A stretch of DNA of 64,000 bases from Pedobacter cryoconitis (GCF_014207135.1 NZ_JACHCC010000001.1:620001-684000), one strand, 5' to 3'. Counted from the first letter of the stretch, positions 9,573 through 18,832 are shown. Translations and numbers: made by a program. The notes: generated by a model from the sequence alone, not told the origin.

Positions 9573-10159
9573 GGTTCTATGCCCAGGATCTCATAGGCCT
9601 TATTTTTGTAAAAATCGACTTTTTCTGAAAAGGCCGCTTTATCATCTTCCAGTGAAAGGTAGAAATAAGAGCCATCAACCAGTACAAAAATCAGATCTGC
9701 GGCAACTTTTGGATCAGCGACCTTGATTAAACCCTGCTGATTACAACGTTCAATAATCAGTGCAAGGGTATTACGAAGTGAATCCAGGATAATTTTATAT
9801 TTGGCTTTGATCTTCTTATCTCTAAAAGCCAACGCATAAAACGCATAAAATAATCCATCGTCAAAGAGCAAATTCCATTTCTTTGAAAAAAGTGCTTCTA
9901 TGGTTTTATGAAGATCCGAAAGCATCCCCTTTTCTTTAATACTATATATTAACAGATACCTGTCCAGGATATAATCTATCAATGCATAGGTGAGATTTTC
10001 TTTTGTTTTAAAATAATGGATAATCAGGGTAGGATTAACACCCATTTCATTGGCAATTTTCGCAATCGAACTGTTTTCATAACCTTCTTTCTTCGCAAGC
10101 TTATAAAATGCTTTAATGATTTCTAATTGTCTTACGTCTTTAATGCTTTTTCTGCCCAT
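9569..10159 (-). CDS. TetR/AcrR-family transcriptional regulator
   Basis: The N-terminal ~60 residues carry a TetR helix-turn-helix (SSIAKIANEMGVNPTLIIHYFKTKENL); the rest is an all-helical ligand-binding domain of normal length (196 aa total). It is divergent from the second SusC gene at 10379. The intergenic region holds a 20-bp near-palindrome at 10251-10270 of the kind TetR regulators bind, so it probably represses itself, the SusCD pair, or both. The effector is unknown. Its 3' end overlaps that of the small membrane protein gene. Confidence 0.9.
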   Translation of the reverse strand: MGRKSIKDVRQLEIIKAFYKLAKKEGYENSSIAKIANEMGVNPTLIIHYFKTKENLTYALIDYILDRYLLIYSIKEKGMLSDLHKTIEALFSKKWNLLFDDGLFYAFYALAFRDKKIKAKYKIILDSLRNTLALIIERCNQQGLIKVADPKVAADLIFVLVDGSYFYLSLEDDKAAFSEKVDFYKNKAYEILGIEP

Positions 10160-10250
10160 GTAAATTTAATTTCAATGGGCAAACTACTAAAAAAAACAGT
10201 TATAAAAAGCACTATATACATTTCTTTAAATGACTTCTTTCTCTAGAATA

Positions 10251-10270
10251 GATTAAACAACTGTTTAGTC
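10251..10270. promoter_or_regulatory. Putative TetR operator
   Basis: GATTAAACA (10251-10259) and TGTTTAGTC (10262-10270) are inverted arms with one mismatch and a 2-bp spacer. It lies in the divergent region between the TetR gene and the SusC gene. A second looser repeat, ATGTTAT (10280-10286) with ATAACAT (10299-10305), follows and may be another site. Confidence 0.55.
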
Positions 10271-10378
10271 AATTTATTAATGTTATATTGATATTGAAAT
10301 AACATATGACGAGGATATTAGCTGCTTGTTATATAGTCGTTTATAAATGAAAATTATTAAATATTAACCTTGGATAGT

Positions 10379-13300
10379 ATGAGAAAAAATGTACTTTTTA
10401 TGATCTTTAACAGCATTAAATTTTATTTGTTACTGCTGTTTTTTTTGTTTACCGCAACGAATAGTTTTGCGCAGAACATCACAGTAAAGGGCCAGGTTTT
10501 GGATGGCGAGACCAAAACACCAATACCGGCTGTTAATATCCTGGTCAAAGGCACGTCCCTAAAAGCGGCAACTAATGCAAATGGTGTTTATACGCTGGCT
10601 AATGTAGATCCGAAAGCGGTGCTCGTATTCACTTATATTGGGTATACGCCTCAGGAAATAAGTCTTCGCGGCCAAACACAGCTAAACGTAATTTTAAATG
10701 CTGATAATGGTAACCTGAAAGAAGTTGTGGTAACCGCATTAGGTATCAAAAAGGAAAAGAAATCTATCGGTTATGCTATACAGGAGGTGAAAGGTGAAAC
10801 TCTGGAAAAGGTCAAAAGCCCTACGGCTATAGGTGCATTAGCTGGAAAGGTAGCAGGTTTGAATATTTCCAATACAACCGACCTGTTTCAAAGCCCTACC
10901 ATTTCATTAAGGGGGCAGACACCATTAATTGTGATAGATGGGATTCCGGACCCTACGGCTGATCCGTATAAAATTAATGCGGATGATATCGAAAGCATTA
11001 CGGTATTAAAGGGTACGGCAGCAGGTGCACTGTATGGTTCTATCGGGATCAATGGTGCAATTATGTATACCACTAAAAGAGGTAAAAAAGGAAAGACAAG
11101 TGTGGAGATTAATTCTTCGACTATGTTCCAAACCGGATATACCGTAGTACCAAAAGTACAGACCCAATATGGCGCCGGAAATAATGGGAAGTATGCTTAT
11201 GTAGATGGATCTGGCGGTGGTACAGAAGGCGGTGGATGGATTTGGGGGCCTAAGCTGGACCAAAAAGATCCAAGTACCCCAAGTGGTTATTATGAAACCA
11301 CTCAATATAATAGTCCAACAGATCCGGTAACCGGTAAATTGATTCCCTTACCGTGGATTTCAAGAGGAAAAGACAATATTAAAAATTTCTTTCGAACAGG
11401 AATGCTTTCCACCAATTCTGTTTCAGTATCTACAAGCGGTGAGAATGGCTCATTCAGAATATCCGCGGCAAATAATTATCAAAAAGGTACAGTGCCCAAT
11501 ACAGGTGTAAACAATTCCTCTTTTTCGGTGGCTGGAAATTATGCCCTGTCACCTAAGTTAACCATGGACGGACGGCTTACTTATAACAGAGAATACTCTA
11601 ATAACTATCCCTCAACAGGTTATGGCCCTACCAATATCCTATACAACCTCTTACTATGGATTGGCCCGGATGTGGATATACGTGATCTTCAGAATTACTG
11701 GGTGAAAGGAAAAGAGGGCATACAGCAAAGAAATTATAATCTCTCCTGGTATAACAACCCCTATTTTATTGCGAACGAACAGCTAAATGGTTATAGGAAA
11801 GACAATACTTTTGGGAATTTTTCCTTAAACTATCAGATTGCCCCTGATTTTTCTGCTAAACTACGATCAGGCTTTAACCAGTATGGAACAGATGTGGATT
11901 CAAGATATCCTTACAGTTATATTGGTTATGGAACCCTTTCAAAGGGAGATTATTCCTATACAAAGAGCAGTCATTTCGATATCGCCACGGATTTGATTTT
12001 GACCTACAAACACAAGTTTAACGATGATTTTAATCTATCTGTAATCGGGGGAGCGGCAAATTCTTATAACAATACCAAAGGAATGACCACCAGTACAGAT
12101 GGACTTAATATTCCTGGATTCTATAATATAGCTAATTCCACTAATCCGTTGAAAGGTTCTAATAGCCTTCAGGAACGACAAATAAACAGTTTGTATACTA
12201 TGGCAGATCTGGAAGCCTACCGTTTCCTTTATCTGTCGTTCACAGGCAGAAGAGATCAGACCTCTACTTTGCCTGTAAAGAATAATGCCTATTTTTATCC
12301 ATCAGGAAGTCTTTCAGCTGTATTGTCTGATGCGCTAAAATTACCGGAAACCATCTCGTTTTTAAAAGTGCGCACTTCGGTAGCAAAAGTAAACAGCGGT
12401 GCAATCACCACTGACCCTAACAACTTCTATGCACAGATTCAGACTTATAACATAGGTAATAAATGGAACGGAAATGCCTCGTTAAGCTGGCCGGATAGTT
12501 ACAAAATGCCAAATCTTATCCCGAATACGGTTATGTCCTGGGAGTCAGGTATGGTGGTAGGCCTATTTAAAAACCGCTTAAATGTTGATGTCACTTATTT
12601 CCAGAATAAGGAATATAATAATTTCCAGCTGGTTCCGCTTTCAGAGACCAGTGGTTATACGACGTTGCTTCAGAATGCGAATGTATACCAAAGAAAAGGC
12701 TGGGAATTTATGATTAGCGGAACCCCGGTAAAAACATCTTCTTTCGAATGGGAAAGCAGTTTTAATTTTAGTAACAGCCACCGCTGGCTTAAAGAAGCAA
12801 CACTTAGTCCGGATGGCTATATTGGTAACCTGAAAGTTGGAGAGAGAGCAGACAAGATTTTCACTTCATTATACCAGAGAACACCCGATGGACAGACCAT
12901 CTATGGTAGCAATGGAATGCCTTTGAATGATCCTTACCAACGCAGCATTGGGTATGCTGATGCGAATTGGATCTACGGCTGGCAAAATACATTTAAGTAT
13001 AAAAATATTTCACTCAGCATTTCTGTTGACGGACGCATCGGAGGTTCTATTTACTCTACTACTAATTATAAAATGTGGTGGGGTGGAACTGCTTTAGGTA
13101 CCGTAAATCAGTATCGTGATGATGCCAATGCTGGAAAAAGTACTTATGTAGGTAAGGGGGTAATTGTTACTTCTGGCGCAGCAACGTACGACAATCATGG
13201 TAATATCATCAGTGATACCAGACAGTACGCACCTAATACAACTCCGGTAAATTACATTGCTTATAATACAGGGACAGGCAGCAGCGCAGAGAATAATTAT

Positions 13301-13531
13301 TTCTATTACAGTGGTACTTATTTGAAGATGCGTGAAGTAGCACTGACCTATACTCTTCCTCAGAAATGGATAAAAAAGCAAAAGGTATTTCAGGGGGCTT
13401 CTGTTTCCCTTATCGGAAACAACTTGTTCATGCTGGCCAAAATACCTAATGTAGACCCGGATGCAGAGAGTGACAATCTGCAAACACCTTCTATGCGAAG
13501 TATTGGTTTCAACTTCAATCTTAAATTTTAA
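10379..13531 (+). CDS. SusC/RagA-like TonB-dependent receptor without STN domain
   Basis: A 1050-residue outer-membrane importer. The ATG at 10379 is chosen over an upstream TTG at 10370. A signal peptide ends near FAQ (about residue 32). A carboxypeptidase-regulatory-like domain follows at once (ITVKGQVLDGETKTPIPAVN), then the plug (VVVTALGIKKEKKSIGYAI) and the barrel, ending NFNLKF. It has no STN domain, so it is not a FecR-signalling receptor and depends on other regulation, plausibly the divergent TetR gene. The stop overlaps a downstream ATG (TAATG), and the SusD partner starts 44 bases later. The ligand is unknown; no glycosidase is nearby. Confidence 0.94.
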   Translation: MRKNVLFMIFNSIKFYLLLLFFLFTATNSFAQNITVKGQVLDGETKTPIPAVNILVKGTSLKAATNANGVYTLANVDPKAVLVFTYIGYTPQEISLRGQTQLNVILNADNGNLKEVVVTALGIKKEKKSIGYAIQEVKGETLEKVKSPTAIGALAGKVAGLNISNTTDLFQSPTISLRGQTPLIVIDGIPDPTADPYKINADDIESITVLKGTAAGALYGSIGINGAIMYTTKRGKKGKTSVEINSSTMFQTGYTVVPKVQTQYGAGNNGKYAYVDGSGGGTEGGGWIWGPKLDQKDPSTPSGYYETTQYNSPTDPVTGKLIPLPWISRGKDNIKNFFRTGMLSTNSVSVSTSGENGSFRISAANNYQKGTVPNTGVNNSSFSVAGNYALSPKLTMDGRLTYNREYSNNYPSTGYGPTNILYNLLLWIGPDVDIRDLQNYWVKGKEGIQQRNYNLSWYNNPYFIANEQLNGYRKDNTFGNFSLNYQIAPDFSAKLRSGFNQYGTDVDSRYPYSYIGYGTLSKGDYSYTKSSHFDIATDLILTYKHKFNDDFNLSVIGGAANSYNNTKGMTTSTDGLNIPGFYNIANSTNPLKGSNSLQERQINSLYTMADLEAYRFLYLSFTGRRDQTSTLPVKNNAYFYPSGSLSAVLSDALKLPETISFLKVRTSVAKVNSGAITTDPNNFYAQIQTYNIGNKWNGNASLSWPDSYKMPNLIPNTVMSWESGMVVGLFKNRLNVDVTYFQNKEYNNFQLVPLSETSGYTTLLQNANVYQRKGWEFMISGTPVKTSSFEWESSFNFSNSHRWLKEATLSPDGYIGNLKVGERADKIFTSLYQRTPDGQTIYGSNGMPLNDPYQRSIGYADANWIYGWQNTFKYKNISLSISVDGRIGGSIYSTTNYKMWWGGTALGTVNQYRDDANAGKSTYVGKGVIVTSGAATYDNHGNIISDTRQYAPNTTPVNYIAYNTGTGSSAENNYFYYSGTYLKMREVALTYTLPQKWIKKQKVFQGASVSLIGNNLFMLAKIPNVDPDAESDNLQTPSMRSIGFNFNLKF

Positions 13532-13575
13532 TGTACTCATCAATGGCATTTCATAGTCATCAATCATTTTATATC

Positions 13576-15069
13576 ATGAAAAAGAAATATCTATTTAGTA
13601 TTGTTTTCTTAGTGGGAATTGCTTTATCGTCCTGCAAAAAATTCGATCACTACCAAATCAACCCGAATACACCAACTCAGGCCGATCCTTCTCTGGAGTT
13701 GGCGAATATTGAGCAAACAGCTTTTGCTACTATTTCTACCGATGCCGGTTTAGCTACGCGCCAATTGGTTTATACGCAAAGTGCCAGTACAACACAGTAT
13801 TATGGCTGGCAAAGAGCAGGTTTCTCGTACGGAAATATCTCGCAGGTGGTTAAAATGGAACAGGAAGCTGCCCGTACAGCCAAACCAAATTATAAATATC
13901 TGGGAAAATTTTTCAGGTCGTATTATATAGTTGGCATCACCCTTAACTTTGGAGATGTTCCTTATTCACAGGCGATGCAGGCACTGAACAACAATTTTTC
14001 TGATGCTGCTATCAGACCTGTTTACGATACACAGGAAGATATATATCTGCAGGTTTTAAACGATTTAAAATTAGCAAGCGATTCGCTGTCTGCTTCGGGA
14101 GGCATAATTAATAATGATATTATTTACAATGGAGATGTCACGCAATGGAAAAAAGCAATCAATACCTTTTCTCTGAGAGTATTGATGAGCCTTTCAAAAA
14201 AAGAAGCGAATACCAAACTCAATATCAAACAACGATTTAATGATATCGTTTCTAATCCGGCTAAATACCCATTGCTTGCCTCTAATGATGATAATGCAAA
14301 ACTGACGTATTATGATCTGGTAGGAAACCGTTATCCGTACAACAACAGTAATAGCTTAAAGACGGATTATTATCTGGATGATTCTTTTGTTAAAATGTTA
14401 AAAGGCCTGAAAGATCCGCGTCTTTTTGTTTATGGTACGCCAACGCCTAATGCGGTTGCCGCAGGACTTTCACCTCAAGACTTTAACGCTTATGCCGGTC
14501 TGACTGGTAGTGCTCCGATTGCTGATAATGTGCAGAAGATGACCGCCGGAAATGCTTCGGCCATTAATCACAGATATGCGTATGATGCAGTCAATGAGCC
14601 AAGTGTTGCCATTGGATACCCGGAATTGCAGTTTATTCTGGCAGAGGCTGCTGCGCGGGGCTGGATAACTGGAGACATTAATAAATTTTATACCAGCGGG
14701 ATTAGGAATGCAATGCTCTTTTCCAGGTATAAAGGAGATGCTGCTTATACTTTGGCTGATATTGAAACCTATTTGAACCAACCTTCTGTTGCGCTGCAAG
14801 CCGGAACACAAGTACAACAAATAATGATGCAGCGGTATATCAATACTTTTATGAATACGGGCTGGCAGTCATTTTATGAACAAAGACGTACTGGTTTTCC
14901 TACTTTTGAAACCGCTGGTAGCGGTATGCTCAATGGTGGTAAAATACCAACCAGATGGATGTATCCGACGGCTGAGTTGAACAATAATGGCGTAAATGTA
15001 GATAATGCCATCAAACGACAATATCCTGGTGGAGATGATATCAACGGGGTGATGTGGTTATTGCAATAA
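13576..15069 (+). CDS. SusD/RagB-like lipoprotein (SusD_2 type)
   Basis: The partner of the preceding SusC. The ATG at 13576 gives a lipoprotein signal with Cys20 and Lys-Lys; the longer frame from 13531 would put a non-signal extension before it. The body contains IQFILAEAAARGWI-like and FMNTGWQSFYEQRRTGFP-like segments typical of the SusD-and-RagB-like branch (PF12771 type), which differs from the classical SusD at 6424. It ends just before a strong hairpin shared with the convergent esterase gene. Confidence 0.9.
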   Translation: MKKKYLFSIVFLVGIALSSCKKFDHYQINPNTPTQADPSLELANIEQTAFATISTDAGLATRQLVYTQSASTTQYYGWQRAGFSYGNISQVVKMEQEAARTAKPNYKYLGKFFRSYYIVGITLNFGDVPYSQAMQALNNNFSDAAIRPVYDTQEDIYLQVLNDLKLASDSLSASGGIINNDIIYNGDVTQWKKAINTFSLRVLMSLSKKEANTKLNIKQRFNDIVSNPAKYPLLASNDDNAKLTYYDLVGNRYPYNNSNSLKTDYYLDDSFVKMLKGLKDPRLFVYGTPTPNAVAAGLSPQDFNAYAGLTGSAPIADNVQKMTAGNASAINHRYAYDAVNEPSVAIGYPELQFILAEAAARGWITGDINKFYTSGIRNAMLFSRYKGDAAYTLADIETYLNQPSVALQAGTQVQQIMMQRYINTFMNTGWQSFYEQRRTGFPTFETAGSGMLNGGKIPTRWMYPTAELNNNGVNVDNAIKRQYPGGDDINGVMWLLQ

Positions 15070-15080
15070 ATCTGTTAAAG

Positions 15081-15116
15081 ATTAAATAGCTCAACTAAAA
15101 AGTTGAGCTATTTAAT
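15081..15116. terminator. Perfect 16-bp bidirectional hairpin terminator
   Basis: A perfect 16-bp stem with an AAAA loop (loop at 15097-15100) has an A/T-rich base on both sides. It serves the convergent SusD (+) and esterase (-) genes and overlaps the esterase stop codon. Confidence 0.85.
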
Positions 15117-16333
15117 AAATTATTTTTTCCTTCATTTAATAACTTCTGCAATTTCTCTTTGGTTTCCGGAATTGCTTTCAATGTTAAAGCTTTTTTGAAG
15201 CTCGCGATAGCTTTAGTTTTATCGCCGGTGTTCAAATAGTAGTCACCCAATGAATCATAACAATTGCCACTGTTGGGATAGTTGGTAATGTTGAGTTTGA
15301 ATAAAGTTTCTGCCTTTTTGAATTGTTTAGTACCCATCATCTGGTATCCAAGATTATTAATCTGGCTTTCATCCGGCTTAATATTATAGCCCATTTTTTC
15401 AGAGACGTTCTTGTAATGTGTAACCAGTAATGAATCCAGTTTAAAATCAGGGTTTTTTAATTCGCTGTCATAAATTTTAAGCTTGTAAAAATCAAAGATA
15501 AACCGGAGTGCATCATATTCTCCGGCCAATCTTACGGAAGGGTGGTTGTCATCTTCATAAAACTTGTATTTGAAACGTAGCTGGTCTTTTTTGTTTTTAG
15601 AAAGGTCTTTGATGAATTCCAGATTGCTGCGGATAAGGGCCGTAGTCCCGCTTGTATCTTTTTGAACACTGAGCGTATCTATTCCTCTTTCCAGACGATT
15701 GGCCATGGCCATAAACAGGGCTTTTCCTTTATAATTTTGAGTTGGTAAAATCGTTTTTGCTTCTTTTACAGTTTTTTGATTATCCCACCACAAAGATCCA
15801 TCGAGAGAAACATAAGAATTAAATAAATTGGGTTGATGCAGGAAAGTGTTAATGACGGTTAAGCCCCCAAGGGAATGACCAATAAATGTTTTATAAGTTG
15901 TGGTCGGATAAGTTGTATCTATATAGGGAATAAGTTCTTTCTCGACAAAAGACATGAATTTTTCGCCATTACCAACAACTCCGGGTAATTCTTTATCAGC
16001 ACCAGTTGTCAATTCACTCACTCTGTCTTTAGGCAGGATTCCAACTACAATTATTGGTGGACAAAGGCTTGATTCAGTCATATGTTCTGTAATACTGACA
16101 ACGGTGTTGAAATTTTCACTTCCATCCAATAAATAAACTACAGGATAATGTCCTCTGTCTTTTATTTTATTTCCTCCGTTGCTGTTAGGAATATGTATCC
16201 AGATTTTACGTTCCTGTCCCAGGATCTTTGAAGGAATCGTTTCCTCGAAGCCGGTAGTAAATGGGCTGTTTTCTTGCGCGTGGATGCAAAAAGAAGATAA
16301 TAATAAAAGAATCGAAAGGGAAACAGATTTCAT
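15095..16333 (-). CDS. Secreted esterase (PF00756 alpha/beta hydrolase) with C-terminal TPRs
   Basis: The ATG at 16331-16333 is preferred because it begins a signal peptide (MKSVSLSILLLLSSFCIHAQ). Residues ~25-275 form an esterase domain with nucleophile motif GHSLGG and an oxyanion strand near YPVVYLLDGSENF, as in IroE/Fes-type and other PF00756 esterases. The C-terminal ~120 residues hold TPR-like repeats (SGNCYDSLGDYYLNTGDKTK), an arrangement often seen in Bacteroidota homologues. It is convergent with the SusCD pair. A role on ester-containing ligands such as siderophores, or on acyl groups, is possible, but the substrate cannot be fixed from the sequence. Confidence 0.86.
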   Translation of the reverse strand: MKSVSLSILLLLSSFCIHAQENSPFTTGFEETIPSKILGQERKIWIHIPNSNGGNKIKDRGHYPVVYLLDGSENFNTVVSITEHMTESSLCPPIIVVGILPKDRVSELTTGADKELPGVVGNGEKFMSFVEKELIPYIDTTYPTTTYKTFIGHSLGGLTVINTFLHQPNLFNSYVSLDGSLWWDNQKTVKEAKTILPTQNYKGKALFMAMANRLERGIDTLSVQKDTSGTTALIRSNLEFIKDLSKNKKDQLRFKYKFYEDDNHPSVRLAGEYDALRFIFDFYKLKIYDSELKNPDFKLDSLLVTHYKNVSEKMGYNIKPDESQINNLGYQMMGTKQFKKAETLFKLNITNYPNSGNCYDSLGDYYLNTGDKTKAIASFKKALTLKAIPETKEKLQKLLNEGKNNLLNSSTF

Positions 16334-16688
16334 AGTGTTGGTTCGGTTCAAGATGAATAAATAGTGCTTCATGAGGCGTTTTTTAGATTATTTTTAATAG
16401 ACACGTATTTTTTGATTGTGTTACAAATATTTTATTCCTCTTAGCATATCGACAGGGGATGGGGCAAGTACTATTGACCTGTTTCTTAGGAAAGGTACCA
16501 CATGGAAATCGAAGATTGATTTTAAAGAGTTAAGGGATTGATTACACTCTTCATTTTAGTAAAATTGGCGGCATGTTGTACTATAAACCGGAAGATATCT
16601 GCCGCCAATTGTAAATGTGCTGTTATAGCATGTTAATTTCGCTTTCTATAATTAATAGATTTGACAGGCCGTCCGGGTTGGTGGAAGA
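16334..16688. other. Intergenic stretch with one inverted repeat
   Basis: I see no gene here. The only clear structure is an inverted repeat, AATTGGCGGCA (16563-16573) with TGCCGCCAATT (16600-16610), a perfect 11-bp match with a 26-base loop. It may end the DHFR-like gene read leftwards from 17267. Confidence 0.5.
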
Positions 16689-17267
16689 TTAGGTTTTTTG
16701 CAGTGGTCCAACATGCCGGTAAGTGTTCATGAGTACGCCTGTGGATGTGGCCTTCGAACTGACGAACGCGAGCTCGCGTGGTTCAACACTGTCCGAAAAG
16801 AAGCGTTTGCCCTGGCCCAGCAAGACCGGGTAGACTATCAGAACAACCTCGTCGACCAGTCCCTGGCCTAGCAACACGGAGGTAAGCGTTGAACTTCCAC
16901 AGACGATCAGATCAGGGCCATCCGTTGACTTGACGTAGCGAATATTCTCTATAATGTCTGCGCCCAGATCCTTGGCCGGGCCCCATTTGAGACTGTCAGG
17001 TCTGTGGGTGGCGACGTGTTTTGTAGCAGCATTCAAACCGTTAGCTATTGGACTATTCCCAGCTTTTGGCCAGAAGTCGGCCCAGGCATCATAGGTGCGG
17101 CGGCCGAGAAGCAGATCAAAGCTTGTGCCGTATGCCTCGACGACGGCCTCTAACCCGGCAGGAGTCCGATAAGGTGTTGTCCATCCGCCATACGCGAAGT
17201 CGTCGTCGTTTTCGTGCTGAATCACGCCGTCCAGCGAAATATGCTCGAAGATTCTGATTTTTCTCAT
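16689..17267 (-). CDS. Dihydrofolate-reductase-family (RibD C-terminal-like) protein
   Basis: A 192-residue member of the RibD_C/DHFR-like reductase family, which uses NAD(P)H on small pterin- or pyrimidine-like substrates; the true substrate of these small stand-alone proteins is mostly unknown. Signatures are ISLDGVIQ at the N-terminus, LLLGRRTYD, ADIIENI, IVCGSSTLTSVLLGQGLVDE and VLLGQGKRFF. Base composition is clearly richer in G and C at third positions than the neighbours (runs such as gcgcgcgtgg-type codons), which suggests transfer from a GC-richer donor. A second broken copy of this family lies at 18633-18809. Confidence 0.88.
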   Translation of the reverse strand: MRKIRIFEHISLDGVIQHENDDDFAYGGWTTPYRTPAGLEAVVEAYGTSFDLLLGRRTYDAWADFWPKAGNSPIANGLNAATKHVATHRPDSLKWGPAKDLGADIIENIRYVKSTDGPDLIVCGSSTLTSVLLGQGLVDEVVLIVYPVLLGQGKRFFSDSVEPRELAFVSSKATSTGVLMNTYRHVGPLQKT

Positions 17268-17432
17268 TTTGTTTCCTATTAGTTGAATGTTTGCATAAAG
17301 TTAAAATTGACAAGGTGCATGTACAAGGGGCAATCGTGACAATATGTGGGCGTTTTTGCGACCATATGTGGGTATGATTTTGGCTGCTGGAGACCTATAT
17401 AGTCAAAACTTATGTTTGCGGAGGATGGAGAA

Positions 17433-17479
17433 GACATAAAAAAACCTTTGAATCATTGATTCAAAGGTTTTTTTATGTC
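17433..17479. terminator. Perfect 22-bp hairpin with A and T tracts
   Basis: Bases 17433-17454 and 17458-17479 are exact reverse complements around a 3-base loop (ATT), including a run of seven A on the left and seven T on the right. It works as an intrinsic terminator in either direction and probably ends the gene read leftwards from 18247. Confidence 0.75.
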
Positions 17480-17560
17480 GGGGGTCGTAATAAGATATGG
17501 TTGTTACTTAAACATCTTATTTACAAATACTTATTTCCTGTTTAAATATCAGAGTTGCAT

Positions 17561-18247
17561 CTACAATTTCTGGTCAATTAGATGGGTGTATAGCTGATCG
17601 ATAAACTTATAAAAAGCAGCAAATGTTTTATCGATATCATGTCTTACAGCAAGATATTCACTGTCCGTAAAGTTGATACTGTCCAGAAGATTATCATTTG
17701 ATCCAATAGTATGCCCTGTCTCATGACTGAGATGCAATGCGCCGAGATATTTAAGTTTTGCTGCAACGGGACTTGCTGCAGTTCCTGTAACAGTAGTAAG
17801 TATTGAGAAAAATGCGTTACCAGTGGCTTCAATTGCTTCAATTATGGCAAGTCTCGCTTCAGCCGGTTTATTTTTAATGATTCCGACAAGTTCATATGTT
17901 AATATTCTGCTTGGTGCTAATTCATCGGACCACAAATAACTAATGTTCTTGGTTGTACTGACATTTTCATTGAATCCCATTGTATCAAGATCCGAAATAT
18001 ACCACATTGAATGATTAGCATCCTCTAGAGCGTGCATATTTACTGCTATTTCCAAATCAGTACTGGGATTTACAAATGGTAATACATACTTATTGAGATC
18101 GCTAAAACTCATTACAAAATGAGCCATTTCAGGCAAGAATCTCAACCTTTGATTAATTGGGCCATCGGATGTTTTAATGTAATTAAAGAAAGGGTGTTGT
18201 TCGAAATTATGCTTTAATTCTTGTAAATAAGTTGATAATTTTTCCAT
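17561..18247 (-). CDS. Haem-oxygenase-like-fold protein (TenA/HDO-like, putative diiron enzyme)
   Basis: A 228-residue, all-helical, soluble protein. Potential metal ligands fall where haem-oxygenase-like diiron oxidases (HDO) keep them: E75/D76 and H79 in HALEDANH, E137 and E140 in EAIEATGN, then H172, H175, E176 and H179 in HLSHETGH. TenA-type enzymes and iron-containing redox enzymes share this fold, so the reaction cannot be named. It has no operon partner. The upstream 200 bases contain several short repeats (see 18268-18459) that look regulatory. The ligand assignment is my reading and needs a structure model. Confidence 0.55.
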   Translation of the reverse strand: MEKLSTYLQELKHNFEQHPFFNYIKTSDGPINQRLRFLPEMAHFVMSFSDLNKYVLPFVNPSTDLEIAVNMHALEDANHSMWYISDLDTMGFNENVSTTKNISYLWSDELAPSRILTYELVGIIKNKPAEARLAIIEAIEATGNAFFSILTTVTGTAASPVAAKLKYLGALHLSHETGHTIGSNDNLLDSINFTDSEYLAVRHDIDKTFAAFYKFIDQLYTHLIDQKL

Positions 18248-18267
18248 ATTACCTTTATAATGTTAAC

Positions 18268-18459
18268 TATCAGTGTGATGAATTAGTTGTAAGTTTTGTT
18301 ATAATAATGCTGTAATAAGTGCATTCAGACAATCAATTTGATTTATAGTGTGAAATTGTTAACTAAATATAGTGTGATGTTAAATTTTATTTGTTGTTCT
18401 TTCTATTCATTTCTACCCATATATATTCACTTGTATTCAGGCAATCTATAATGTATTCA
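18268..18459. promoter_or_regulatory. Repeat-rich upstream region of the haem-oxygenase-fold gene
   Basis: TATTCA occurs at 18404, 18424, 18434 and 18454, spaced 20, 10 and 20 bases, with a related CATTCA at 18322. TATAGTGTGA occurs at 18344-18353 and 18368-18377, with a related TATCAGTGTGA at 18268-18278. The ten-base phasing would put the hexamers on one face of the helix, as in arrays of activator sites. The remaining ~170 bases to 18632 show no gene. Confidence 0.4.
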
Positions 18460-18632
18460 ATTGTGTATCTCATTAGAATTAGTGTATCTAATTTGAGGTA
18501 AATATTGATCCAGTTAAGCCAGATTTAATTTAGTTATTCGTTGTTTTTTTGTAGGTTGAATGTGGCATACATTTGTGTTAGACGATAGAGGAAGAATTCG
18601 GCTAACCTTGCCAGACCATAAATATTCCTTTA

Positions 18633-18809
18633 CAACTTGCAGAACTTGATCTGATTGATGAATATCGTTTTGTGGTTCACCCGATAGTAGTAGGAGAAGG
18701 GAGACGGTTGTTTGAAGGGATCAACCTGCAAGAGAAATTACAATTAAAATTTGTTGAGTAAACGGTTTTTAAGTCGGGGTGTGCTGCGCTTCGGTATTTG
18801 AAACAATAA
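18633..18809 (+). pseudogene. 3' remnant of a DHFR/RibD-like gene
   Basis: Reading from 18633 gives QLAELDLIDEYRFVVHPIVV, then GEGRRLFEGINLQEKLQLKF and VE, then an in-frame TAA, and then TVFKSGCAALRYLKQ and a second TAA. This is the C-terminal half of the DHFR-like reductase family, interrupted by a stop and lacking its N-terminal half. It is on the opposite strand to the intact GC-rich family member at 16689 and has the local AT-rich composition, so it is more likely an old resident copy than a duplicate of that gene. Confidence 0.78.
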
Positions 18810-18832
18810 GTGAGAAATACCGATATGGTCAA

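Noticed and set aside
13094..13567. A 157-codon minus-strand frame over the SusC/SusD junction
   Set aside because: It is antisense to the SusC barrel end and the SusD start; composition follows the sense codons.
18404..18459. A CRISPR array suggested by the repeated hexamers
   Set aside because: The repeats are only six bases with 4-14 base gaps, far too short for CRISPR repeats; no cas genes are present.
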